From: Acidobacteriota bacterium
GTDB taxonomy: Bacteria; Acidobacteriota; Vicinamibacteria; Vicinamibacterales; UBA2999
Length of the DNA: 31,033 bases
Direction: 5' to 3'
Assembly: GCA_947465645.1 (NCBI GenBank)
Contig: CANIBQ010000059.1
Span: forward strand, 1 to 31,033
Both the position numbers and the translations under genes were made by a program. Of this stretch, positions 9,037 to 14,491 are shown piece after piece. The stretch's first letter is position 1. Every line of letters begins with the position of its first letter. The notes beneath the pieces are model-generated. The model searched no databases, had not been told where the DNA came from, and saw only the letters and a list, made by a program, of their open reading frames with translations.

Positions 9037-10199
9037 AGGCCGGCGAGGCCCTCGCGCAGCCGGTCCAGTCCCTTCGTGAGCGTGTCACCGCCGCTCGCGA
9101 ACGACACTCGCAGGGTGCCCTCGCCTCCTTCGCCGTACGCGGATCCGTGCGCCACCACGACGCCGTGATCGTTGAGGAGGCGCCGGCGCAGGTCGTTGGA
9201 GGGAATGCCAGTCGCGCGCGCGTCGACCATGGCGAAGAACCCGCCCTCGGGCGTCAGCACCCGCACACGTCCAAGGTCGCCAAGCCTGGCCAGTACCGTG
9301 GACCGCCGGGACGCGTATTCGTCGCGCATCTCCCCGACACACGCCTGCGACGATGCCAGCGCCACGGCGGCGGCGTCCTGGATGAACGTGGCCGGTCCGC
9401 GGCTCGACTGCTGCAGCACCAGGAACATGCTGTCGATCATTCCCGCCGGCGCCGCGCAATACCCGGCGCGCCAGCCGGTCATCGCGTAGGTCTTCGAGAG
9501 GCTGTTGACGAGAATCGTGCGGCCTCGAAGCTCGGTCGAGATCGCGGCCGGCGACACGTGGTGGTGACCGTTGTAGACGATCGCCTCGTAGATCTCATCG
9601 CTCACGAGCAGCAGATCGTGGCGAATCACGAAGTCGGCGATGACCTGCAGCTCCGGCTCGCGAAAGACCGTCCCCACCGGATTCCATGGCGTGTTGAGGA
9701 GGAGCATTCTCGACCGCGGGGTGACGCTCGCCTCGAGCGCCTCCCGCGTCAGGACGAAACGTCCGTCGACGATCGGCGCGCGGACAGGCCGTGCGCGGCC
9801 GCGGGCCAGGACGATCGGAGATTGATACGCGTCGTACACCGGGTCAGGAAGGAGCACCTCGTCACCTTCCTCGAGCATCGCCGTCAGCGCTGCGTAGATC
9901 CCGAGAGTCGCGCCGGTGGTGACCAGAATTTCGGTGGCGGGATCGTAGGTGAGGCCGTTGTCCCTGGCCAGCTTTGCCGCCACGGCGTCGCGCAGGCGAG
10001 GCTCGCCGCGATTGTCCGGATACCCGGTGCGGCCGTCGGAGAGCGCGCGCGTCGCTGCGTCGACGATGTGACGAGGCGTGGGGAGATCGGGCTCGCCGCG
10101 CATGAGCGACACGAGGGCACGGCCCGCCGACTGCGCGGCACGGACCTCACCGAGGATCGTGTTGACGGCAGTCGGCCTGAGTCCCTCGGTCGCTCTCAC
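9033..10199 (-). CDS. Fold-type I PLP-dependent aminotransferase (class I/II)
   Basis: 388 residues, normal for the family. Hallmarks are a substrate loop near the N-terminus (LMRGEPDLPTP), NTPWNPVGTV (NxPxNPxG, contacts the carboxylate/PLP), SDEIYEAIVYNG (Asp pairing with the pyridine nitrogen, Tyr to O3'), and NSLSKTYAMTGWRAGY, which holds the Schiff-base lysine. It should be a cytoplasmic transaminase of the aspartate/alanine/aromatic group; the exact amino donor is not readable. Both ends overlap neighbours by 4 bases (quinone reductase upstream, dehydrogenase downstream), the tightest form of operon coupling. In this setting it may turn the oxo acid made by the dehydrogenase (for example glyoxylate or pyruvate) into its amino acid. 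Confidence 0.85.
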   Translation of the reverse strand: MRATEGLRPTAVNTILGEVRAAQSAGRALVSLMRGEPDLPTPRHIVDAATRALSDGRTGYPDNRGEPRLRDAVAAKLARDNGLTYDPATEILVTTGATLGIYAALTAMLEEGDEVLLPDPVYDAYQSPIVLARGRARPVRAPIVDGRFVLTREALEASVTPRSRMLLLNTPWNPVGTVFREPELQVIADFVIRHDLLLVSDEIYEAIVYNGHHHVSPAAISTELRGRTILVNSLSKTYAMTGWRAGYCAAPAGMIDSMFLVLQQSSRGPATFIQDAAAVALASSQACVGEMRDEYASRRSTVLARLGDLGRVRVLTPEGGFFAMVDARATGIPSNDLRRRLLNDHGVVVAHGSAYGEGGEGTLRVSFASGGDTLTKGLDRLREGLAGL

Positions 10200-11164
10200 G
10201 GAATCAGCAGCACCTTCCCGGTGGTCTTGCGTCCTTCGAGCGCCGCGTGGGCCTCGACGGCGCCCTTCAGCGGGTATTCATGCTCGATGCGGAGCGTGAG
10301 CCTGCCGGCGGCAACCCACGCGAAGAGCTCGGTCGCGCGCTGGCGAAGCTCCTCGTTGCTGGCGATGTAGTTCACGAGCGTCGGACGCGTGAGGAAGAGC
10401 GAGCCGCTCTTGGCCAGGAGGCCGGGGTCGATCGGCGGCACCACGCCGCTCGACTGTCCGAAGAGCACCATCAGGCCTCGCGGCGCGAGCGAGCTCAGAC
10501 TCTTCATGTAGGTGGTGAGACCAACCGAGTCGTACACCACCTGCACGCCTTTGCCGCCGGTCGCCTTCTTCGCCGCGGCCTCGAAGTCCTCGGTCGTGTA
10601 GAGGACGACTTCATCCGCGCCGGCGGCTTTCGACAGCGCGGCTTTCTCTGGCGTAGACACGGTGGTGATGACGTGTGCGCCGCGAAGCTTGGCGATCTGT
10701 GTCAGCAGCAGCCCAACTCCGCCGGCGCCCGCGTGGACGACGCAGGTGTCGCCCGGCTTCAGCGGATAGGTTGAAGTGGCCAGGTAGTGCGCGGTCATGC
10801 CCTGCAGCATGATCGCGGCGCCCTGCTTGGTCGTCATGTGGTGCGGGAGGAGCACGAGGCGGTCGGCCGGCACGACCGCGCGCTGCGCGTAGCTCCCCAT
10901 GATGCTGGTCCATGACACGCGGTCTCCCGGCTTGACCACCGTGACGCCCTCACCCACCGACTCGACGACCCCCGCGCCCTCCTGCCCCAGCGTGAACGGC
11001 AGCGGATTCTTGTAGATCCCCATCCGCTGGTAGACGTCGATGAAGTTGACGCCCGCGGCTTCCACGCGGACAAGGGCTTGCCCGCCGGCGGGCACGGGAT
11101 CAGGCAGGTCCTCGAAGCTCAGCGCTTCGGGACCGCCGTACGCATTGACACGAATCGCTTTCAC
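10196..11164 (-). CDS. Zinc-independent NADPH:quinone oxidoreductase (MDR superfamily)
   Basis: 322 residues, full length for QOR. The N-terminal GroES-like domain carries GVNFIDVYQRMGIYKNPLPFTLGQEGAGVV, the classic quinone reductase pattern, and lacks the structural-zinc cysteines of alcohol dehydrogenases. The Rossmann domain has HAGAGGVGLLLTQIAK for NADPH binding. It likely reduces quinones or related enones with NADPH in the cytoplasm. The start is GTG at 11164 with GGAGG 8 bases upstream, and a TATAAT box lies just before that, so this is the first gene of the minus-strand operon. Its stop overlaps the aminotransferase start by 4 bases. Why a quinone reductase leads this set is unclear; redox protection of the respiratory-chain branch is a guess. 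Confidence 0.85.
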   Translation of the reverse strand: MKAIRVNAYGGPEALSFEDLPDPVPAGGQALVRVEAAGVNFIDVYQRMGIYKNPLPFTLGQEGAGVVESVGEGVTVVKPGDRVSWTSIMGSYAQRAVVPADRLVLLPHHMTTKQGAAIMLQGMTAHYLATSTYPLKPGDTCVVHAGAGGVGLLLTQIAKLRGAHVITTVSTPEKAALSKAAGADEVVLYTTEDFEAAAKKATGGKGVQVVYDSVGLTTYMKSLSSLAPRGLMVLFGQSSGVVPPIDPGLLAKSGSLFLTRPTLVNYIASNEELRQRATELFAWVAAGRLTLRIEHEYPLKGAVEAHAALEGRKTTGKVLLIP

Positions 11165-11186
11165 AGTGGTTGCCTCCAGAGACGCG

Positions 11187-11192
11187 ATTATA
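11187..11192 (-). promoter_or_regulatory. -10 box of the four-gene operon
   Basis: A perfect TATAAT on the minus strand, about 22 bases before the GTG start of the quinone reductase gene. No convincing -35 hexamer is found at 16-18 bases, so the match rests on the -10 element alone. A start site about 7 bases downstream would leave a very short leader that still includes the GGAGG site. Confidence 0.4.
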
Positions 11193-11262
11193 TAGGTGCG
11201 CTGTCGAGCTGCGTTGTGACGGTGCTGAAGTAATCTAGAGATTCCCCGATGACATCTTGCGG

Positions 11263-11679
11263 ATGACGCCAGAGCAGATTGCCCGACGCTACTATCAGTT
11301 ATTGAACGAGAGGCGGCTCGAGGACGCGGCGGCGATGGTCGATGCCCATGCGATCTACTACTACCTGCCCACGCGGCAGCGGTTCGTGGGCCGCGCCGGA
11401 TTTCATGCCGTCATGGGTCTGTGGCTCAATGCGTTCGAGGATGCACGGCTGGAAGTAGTATCCGCCCTTGCACTGAACGATCACTCGGTGCAGGTGGAAT
11501 TCGTCGGCAAGGGGACGCACACCGGCGATCTGGTGCTCGGGGAGACGTTGTGCGTTCCGGCCACGGGACGCATGGCCGAGTTGCCGTTCCGGAATCTCCT
11601 GGAGATCCACAACGGCATCATCATCGGGGTGGAGCTCGATTTCGACGTGGAGGAAATGAAGAGGCGCCTCCTGGGATGA
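11263..11679 (+). CDS. SnoaL/NTF2-like fold protein
   Basis: 138 residues from the ATG at 11263 (a TTG at 11257 is in frame). The opening MTPEQIARRYYQLLNERRLEDAAAMVDAHAIYYYLP is the helical start of the NTF2/SnoaL fold, followed by a curved sheet (VQVEFVGKGTHTGDL, RMAELPFRNLLEIHNGIIIGVELDFD). The ending, in which the last strands give a conserved shape of 'E-x-x-x-G-I-I-x-x-x-x-x-F-D', fits ester-cyclase-like and steroid-isomerase-like members. No catalytic residues can be assigned. It diverges from the quinone reductase gene over about 100 bases and has no clear ribosome site. It may be a small enzyme or a ligand-binding protein in the cytoplasm. Confidence 0.7.
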   Translation: MTPEQIARRYYQLLNERRLEDAAAMVDAHAIYYYLPTRQRFVGRAGFHAVMGLWLNAFEDARLEVVSALALNDHSVQVEFVGKGTHTGDLVLGETLCVPATGRMAELPFRNLLEIHNGIIIGVELDFDVEEMKRRLLG

Positions 11680-11700
11680 CGAGGCGCCGGCGCGGAGTGC

Positions 11701-11919
11701 CTAGGTCGTCGCGACGCGAACTGGCGCCTTGCGCGTACGCTTGGCGGGCTTCGGCGGCGCGGGAGTCTGGGACGTTTCCAGCCGAGCCATGGCGGTGGCA
11801 AACGTACGCACGCCATGCTCGTCGAAATTGATCGTGGTGTGGTACTCGTTCACCGCCGTGACGGTGCCGGTGCCGTAGGTCGCCTGGGAAACTCGATCGC
11901 CAACTGAATAACGCGCCAC
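11701..11919 (-). CDS. Small Tudor/CarD-like protein with a basic tail
   Basis: 72 residues from the GTG at 11919. A much longer open frame exists, but the upstream part is translated from a repeat array, while AGGAGG at 11924-11929 sits 4 bases before the GTG, so the short form is preferred. Residues 1-45 (ARYSVGDRVSQATYGTGTVTAVNEYHTTINFDEHGVRTFA) look like the SH3/Tudor-type domain found at the UvrD C-terminus and in CarD-like proteins (G-D-R-V, G-x-G-x-V, I-x-F-D). The tail is rich in Lys, Arg, Pro and Ala. It may bind nucleic acid or RNA polymerase; this is inferred from fold resemblance only. It lies downstream of the RRM protein gene on the same strand. Confidence 0.65.
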   Translation of the reverse strand: MARYSVGDRVSQATYGTGTVTAVNEYHTTINFDEHGVRTFATAMARLETSQTPAPPKPAKRTRKAPVRVATT

Positions 11920-11935
11920 GGAACCTCCTAAATCG

Positions 11936-12030
11936 GTTGTCAGTTGTCCGTTATCAGTTGTCAGTTGGTTGTCCCTTGGCCTCGAGCTGGCTCGCGGCCT
12001 CCTGACAACTGACAACTGACAACCGACAAC
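11936..12030. repeat. Heptanucleotide repeat array in inverted arrangement
   Basis: Left arm at 11936-11974: units GTTGTCA, GTTGTCC, GTTATCA, GTTGTCA, a 4-base slip, then GTTGTCC. Right arm at 12003-12030: three copies of TGACAAC and one CGACAAC, the reverse complement. The arms are separated by 28 unrelated bases, so the array can fold into a long hairpin in the leader of the Tudor-like gene. It resembles the STRR heptamer arrays described in cyanobacteria; relation is not implied. Confidence 0.8.
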
Positions 12031-12043
12031 TTCCGTGACTATC

Positions 12044-12379
12044 TTACCAGCGCGACTCGGTGCGCTGCCGCGGGCCGGAATTGCGGCCACCGCCGCCGCC
12101 GCCGCCGTATCCGCCGCCGCCCGAACGCGCCTCCTGGGGACGCGCCTCGTTGACCGTCAGCGTGCGGCCGCCAAACTGCTGCTCGTGCAGTTGCTGGATC
12201 GCCGTCTGCGCCTCGGGCTCGGTGGCCATCTCGACAAACGCGAAGCCGCGTGCACGGCCGGTCGCGTTGTCGCGCATGACGCGCACCGATTCGACGGCGC
12301 CTGCCTGCTCGAAGAGCGCCTGCAAATCTGTTTCGCTGGTTTCGTACGGCAGGTTGCCGACGTAAAGCTTTCGACTCAT
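12044..12379 (-). CDS. RRM-type RNA-binding protein, glycine-rich tail
   Basis: 111 residues. One RNA recognition motif fills residues 3-82, with RNP2 at LYVGNL (5-10) and RNP1 at RGFAFVEM (44-51); the aromatic residues Tyr6, Phe46 and Phe48 that stack on RNA are all present. The tail is a Gly-rich, basic linker (SGGGGYGGGGGGGRN) as in cyanobacterial and plant cold-induced Rbp proteins. It should bind single-stranded RNA in the cytoplasm, perhaps as an RNA chaperone under stress. The ATG at 12379 has GGAGGAG about 11 bases upstream. The leader holds three successive hairpins, the last touching the ribosome site, which suggests post-transcriptional control. Confidence 0.9.
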   Translation of the reverse strand: MSRKLYVGNLPYETSETDLQALFEQAGAVESVRVMRDNATGRARGFAFVEMATEPEAQTAIQQLHEQQFGGRTLTVNEARPQEARSGGGGYGGGGGGGRNSGPRQRTESRW

Positions 12380-12393
12380 GAACTACTGCTCCT

Positions 12394-12465
12394 CCATTCC
12401 CCGTGGAATGGACCGTGCCTGTGGCACGGCTTTAACTTCGGAAACTGGCCTGAGCACCACGCTCA
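12394..12465 (-). promoter_or_regulatory. Structured 5' leader of the RRM gene (three hairpins)
   Basis: Three simple stem-loops precede the RRM start codon. In transcript order they are 12465-12451 (5-bp stem TGAGC, 5-base loop), 12429-12413 (7-bp stem CCGTGCC, 3-base loop) and 12411-12394 (7-bp stem GGAATGG/CCATTCC, 4-base loop). The last stem ends in the first Gs of the GGAGGAG ribosome site, so its opening or closing could change access. No T-run follows, so these are not ordinary terminators. Thermosensing or autoregulation by the RRM protein are possible readings. Confidence 0.45.
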
Positions 12466-12547
12466 AGCTCGACTGTCACTAGAGAGGAGCGAGTCGAAAA
12501 AGGCTCGTTCAACGCTGGCGAGGGTAAAGCGGCGGGCAAAGCTTCCA

Positions 12548-12579
12548 AAAGACCCGTTCAGTATACACTACGGGTCTTT
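12548..12579. terminator. Orphan terminator-like hairpin
   Basis: A perfect 10-bp stem (AAAGACCCGT against ACGGGTCTTT) with a 12-base loop that includes the palindrome GTATAC. A-rich on one side and T-rich on the other, it has the shape of a bidirectional intrinsic terminator. No protein gene ends into it from either direction. Confidence 0.4.
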
Positions 12580-12607
12580 ATCGCCCGGTAAAGAGACGCT
12601 TCCGTCT

Positions 12608-12627
12608 GAGCCTGGAAGGGCTCTTTT
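12608..12627 (+). terminator. Short intrinsic-terminator-like hairpin
   Basis: A 5-bp GAGCC/GGCTC stem extended by a T-G wobble, capped by GGAA (a GNRA tetraloop), directly followed by TTTT. It lies 4 bases before the ATG of the radical SAM remnant and 29 bases after the preceding hairpin, so it may end an unrecognised short plus-strand transcript or block read-through into the remnant. Confidence 0.35.
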
Positions 12628-12630
12628 CGC

Positions 12631-12870
12631 ATGCGTGTGCACCTCGTAAACCCGAGCGATATTTCGCTTGGCGTTGGCGTGATCACACCGCGGTGGCTGT
12701 ACGTGCTGGCGTCAGCCACGCCCGACTCCTACGGCCCTCCCGCCGTCATCGATGAAACCCTCGAACGCTTCGACGAAGCCTCGGTCTCGAAGGGTGACGC
12801 GGTGGGTATCGGCATCCACGCCGCCAACGCCCACCGCGGATACGAGGTCGGACGCCGCGCGCGCGAAAGA
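12631..12870 (+). pseudogene. Truncated B12-binding radical SAM protein gene (N-terminal piece)
   Basis: The first 80 codons read as the start of a cobalamin-binding radical SAM protein: MRVHLVNPSDISLGVGVITP, RWLYVLASATP, VIDETLERFDEA, GDAVGIGIHAANAHRGYEVGRRARE. Full-length relatives run to several hundred residues, with the B12-binding fold followed by CxxxCxxC. After about codon 80 the frame turns into meaningless Arg-rich sequence, and neither the remainder of the B12 domain nor the CxxxCxxC motif is found downstream. The ribosome site is poor and a terminator-like hairpin ends just before the ATG. The break lies about 45 bases before the start of the four-helix-bundle gene. I read it as a decayed gene left by insertion or deletion at that junction. 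Confidence 0.65.
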
Positions 12871-12913
12871 GTTGATGGGCCTTCTCTATGCCGTTCTCGC
12901 GCCGGAGGCAGGA

Positions 12914-13288
12914 ATGGCAAGAGACCACCGACGGCTGCGCGTGTTTCACGAGGCGCACCAGCTCACGATCGCGATCTACAAGGAAACGAAGGACTTTCCT
13001 CGCGACGAATGGTTTGGTCTTCGCGCACAGATCAGACGTGCCGCCACGTCAATCGCCAGCAACATCGTTGAAGGAAGTGCACGCCGCGGGAGCGCTGAGT
13101 ACGTCAATTTTCTCAACATCGCCCGCGGCTCCGCTGCAGAAGTCGCCTACTTGATAGAGCTCGCGTCTGAGCTTGATTTTCTTTCTGTGCCGGGACGCGA
13201 CCGCCTGACCTACGCATGCCGCCAGTTGATTCCCCAACTGCAGTCGCTGACTAACAGCCCGTCGACGCGGCCGCGCAGCGAAGCCTAA
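12914..13288 (+). CDS. Four-helix-bundle protein (23S rRNA IVP/S23 type)
   Basis: 124 residues, the normal size. The signature is clear: FHEAHQLTIAIYKETKDFPRDEWFGLRAQIRRAATSIASNIVEGSARRGSAEYVNFLNIARGSAAEVAYLIELASELDFL, four amphipathic helices of the family first found encoded in intervening sequences of 23S rRNA genes. Here it is free-standing in the chromosome, as in many Acidobacteriota and Bacteroidetes. The ATG at 12914 has GGAGG 5 bases upstream; the frame stays open further upstream but that part overlaps the radical SAM remnant. Its molecular role is unsettled. The stop codon lies inside a 7-base repeat array and the gene abuts a truncated gene, so it may mark a site of past sequence insertion. 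Confidence 0.85.
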   Translation: MARDHRRLRVFHEAHQLTIAIYKETKDFPRDEWFGLRAQIRRAATSIASNIVEGSARRGSAEYVNFLNIARGSAAEVAYLIELASELDFLSVPGRDRLTYACRQLIPQLQSLTNSPSTRPRSEA

Positions 13289-13317
13289 CGCCTAGAGCCA
13301 AAAGCCGAGAGCCTACT
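13283..13317. repeat. Five-unit GCC heptad array across two stop codons
   Basis: Five consecutive 7-base units each begin GCC: GCCTAAC, GCCTAGA, GCCAAAA, GCCGAGA, GCCTACT. The array contains the TAA of the four-helix-bundle gene (13286-13288) and the stop of the convergent secreted-protein gene (13313-13315, minus strand). The exact 7-base phase argues against chance. Confidence 0.65.
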
Positions 13318-14188
13318 GAACAACCCGTCCACCCGTAATGAAGCGGCGATAATCCGAGAAACGCTGAGTGATGCGGTTCCGCTGAGTGCCGCCGCCGCGG
13401 ATGACGGTCACGGTTTCAATCACGTCCGGCAGCATCAGGATCTCGTCGGGATCGACAAATGACACCCGCTTGTATCGGATTGACGAGTCGGCACGTTCGA
13501 TCGTCATGTTCCTGGCGGCGCCGCGGCGCTGCTGTTCCCGCGGCGTTGAAAAATCAAACATGCCGCTGAGGCGTTCGTCGAGCCGCAGCACGTCGTAGGT
13601 CGCGGCGTCGATCCAGATTCGGCCGCGCGAACGTCCCGGCAGCGAGATGCTGATGCAATCACGTATGTAAGTGATCTCGGGCTCGCCAGCGGCGACGCTT
13701 CGGTAATCGAGCATCATGGCGGCGCGGCCTTCCACGCGCGCGGTGCCGGCCACGGAAAACGTGTAGTCGCCGCGCTGCGCTGCCAGCAGCATGCTCAACG
13801 GCTCCGGTGATACGGGTTTGGGATCGAGGCAGCCCGCCTCGTCCTTGGGCTTCGGCGGGCGGCCGTTGATCGTCAGCAACTGCCGGACGACATTCGCCTC
13901 CGGAAGCTCGCCGCCGTCGGCGGGGGCGTCCCACGCCAGGCGCAGCTCGTACGCCAGCCTTCGAGGAAAATCGATCGACGTCAGGTCCGAGCGAAGCGGC
14001 TGAATCGACACGCTCTCGAGCGAGACGAGGCTTTGTGCCCGCGCGTACCACTGCTCTACGCGGTCGCTGATCCTCGCAAGGGTCTCGGTCAACGGAAGCG
14101 GGGGATCACCGCGCTGTGCCTGCGGAGCGGCGACGGAGACCGCGACGGCGACGGCGACGGCGAACACCAGGCATCGGAATGGGCGCAT
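13313..14188 (-). CDS. Secreted hypothetical protein
   Basis: 291 residues with a signal peptide (MRPFRCLVFAVAVAVAVSVAAPQAQ). The mature part is rich in beta strands and includes an RARGRIWID-like stretch (SRGRIWIDAATYDVLRLDERLSG) typical of proteins that resemble LolA or outer-membrane lipoprotein-sorting factors, where 'the residue scores of a carried substrate' pattern W-I-D-x-x-T-x-x-x-x-R occurs. Two cysteines (in EAGCLDPKP and IRDCISIS) could form a disulfide. I do not recognise the family further. It stands alone on the minus strand, converging on the four-helix-bundle gene. The signal peptide's Ala-Val run is encoded by a 6-base tandem repeat. No strong ribosome site is seen before the ATG at 14188. 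Confidence 0.65.
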   Translation of the reverse strand: MRPFRCLVFAVAVAVAVSVAAPQAQRGDPPLPLTETLARISDRVEQWYARAQSLVSLESVSIQPLRSDLTSIDFPRRLAYELRLAWDAPADGGELPEANVVRQLLTINGRPPKPKDEAGCLDPKPVSPEPLSMLLAAQRGDYTFSVAGTARVEGRAAMMLDYRSVAAGEPEITYIRDCISISLPGRSRGRIWIDAATYDVLRLDERLSGMFDFSTPREQQRRGAARNMTIERADSSIRYKRVSFVDPDEILMLPDVIETVTVIRGGGTQRNRITQRFSDYRRFITGGRVVQ

Positions 14189-14262
14189 GCGGCGTAGGGA
14201 TGCATCCTGCCATCAAACGCGGCTGAGGTGAAGCCCTCTATGCCTGAGGTAAGGGTTCGTTC

Positions 14263-14291
14263 TTGTGCCCATCGTGCAACAGGCATACATT
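14263..14291 (+). promoter_or_regulatory. Possible promoter of the metallothionein gene
   Basis: TTGTGC at 14263-14268 and TACATT at 14286-14291 are separated by 17 bases, ending 18 bases before the ATG. Both hexamers are weak matches (3 of 6 and 4 of 6), so this is tentative. No metal-repressor palindrome is obvious around it. Confidence 0.25.
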
Positions 14292-14309
14292 GCTGTTGTG
14301 GAGGGCGTA

Positions 14310-14456
14310 ATGCCAGAGACGAAATGCGCACATCCGTCGTGCCAGTGCAAGGTGATGAACAGCGGACCCCACGGGAAATACTGCAGTGACCACTGCAAGC
14401 AGGCGGGGGAGAAGATCGAGCTGCGCTGCGATTGCCAGCACCCCGCCTGTCGTTGA
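14310..14456 (+). CDS. Bacterial metallothionein (SmtA-like)
   Basis: 48 residues from the ATG at 14310, preceded by GGAGGG at 14300-14305. Eight cysteines in the pattern C6-x4-C-x-C13, Y-C25-x3-C29 and C40-x-C-x4-C47, with histidines at 8, 28 and 44, match the prokaryotic metallothionein family. The central GKYCSDHCKQAG is equivalent to the zinc-finger-like part of cyanobacterial SmtA. The two ends are related: CAHPSC and CQHPAC. It should bind Zn(II) or Cd(II) in the cytoplasm for storage or detoxification. The frame is open upstream to 14265 but that part lacks family features. No SmtB/ArsR-type regulator is found nearby. Confidence 0.85.
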   Translation: MPETKCAHPSCQCKVMNSGPHGKYCSDHCKQAGEKIELRCDCQHPACR

Positions 14457-14457
14457 C

Positions 14458-14491
14458 CTAACGCCTTTTCGCCTCACGAAGAAGGCGTTAG
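14458..14491. terminator. Long hairpin between convergent genes
   Basis: A 14-bp stem with one bulged base and a 5-base loop (outer part CTAACGCCTT against AAGGCGTTAG, inner part TTCG against CGAA). It starts right after the metallothionein stop and includes the TAA stop of the Oar-type gene on the other strand. It can serve as a bidirectional terminator, though no T-run follows on either side. Confidence 0.55.

Noticed and set aside
6778..9168. A 796-codon open frame on the plus strand opposite the FAD/Fe-S dehydrogenase gene
   Set aside because: The protein is Arg/His/Ala-rich with no domain, while the opposite frame has full-length family matches; long antisense frames are expected in DNA this rich in GC.
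3852..11164. A complete beta-hydroxyaspartate cycle
   Set aside because: Only an aldolase-family enzyme and a general aminotransferase are present; no iminosuccinate reductase or hydroxyaspartate dehydratase is found, and the aminotransferase is class I/II, not the class V type expected.
11936..12030. Heptamer arrays as a possible CRISPR
   Set aside because: Units are contiguous 7-mers without spacers, and no cas genes are present.
11920..12090. Upstream extension of the Tudor-like protein to 129 residues
   Set aside because: The added part is translated from the heptamer repeat array, and AGGAGG lies directly before the internal GTG.
12631..13071. The full 146-codon frame as an intact gene
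   Set aside because: Only the first 80 codons look like a protein family; the rest overlaps the real four-helix-bundle gene in another frame and has a shadow-type composition.
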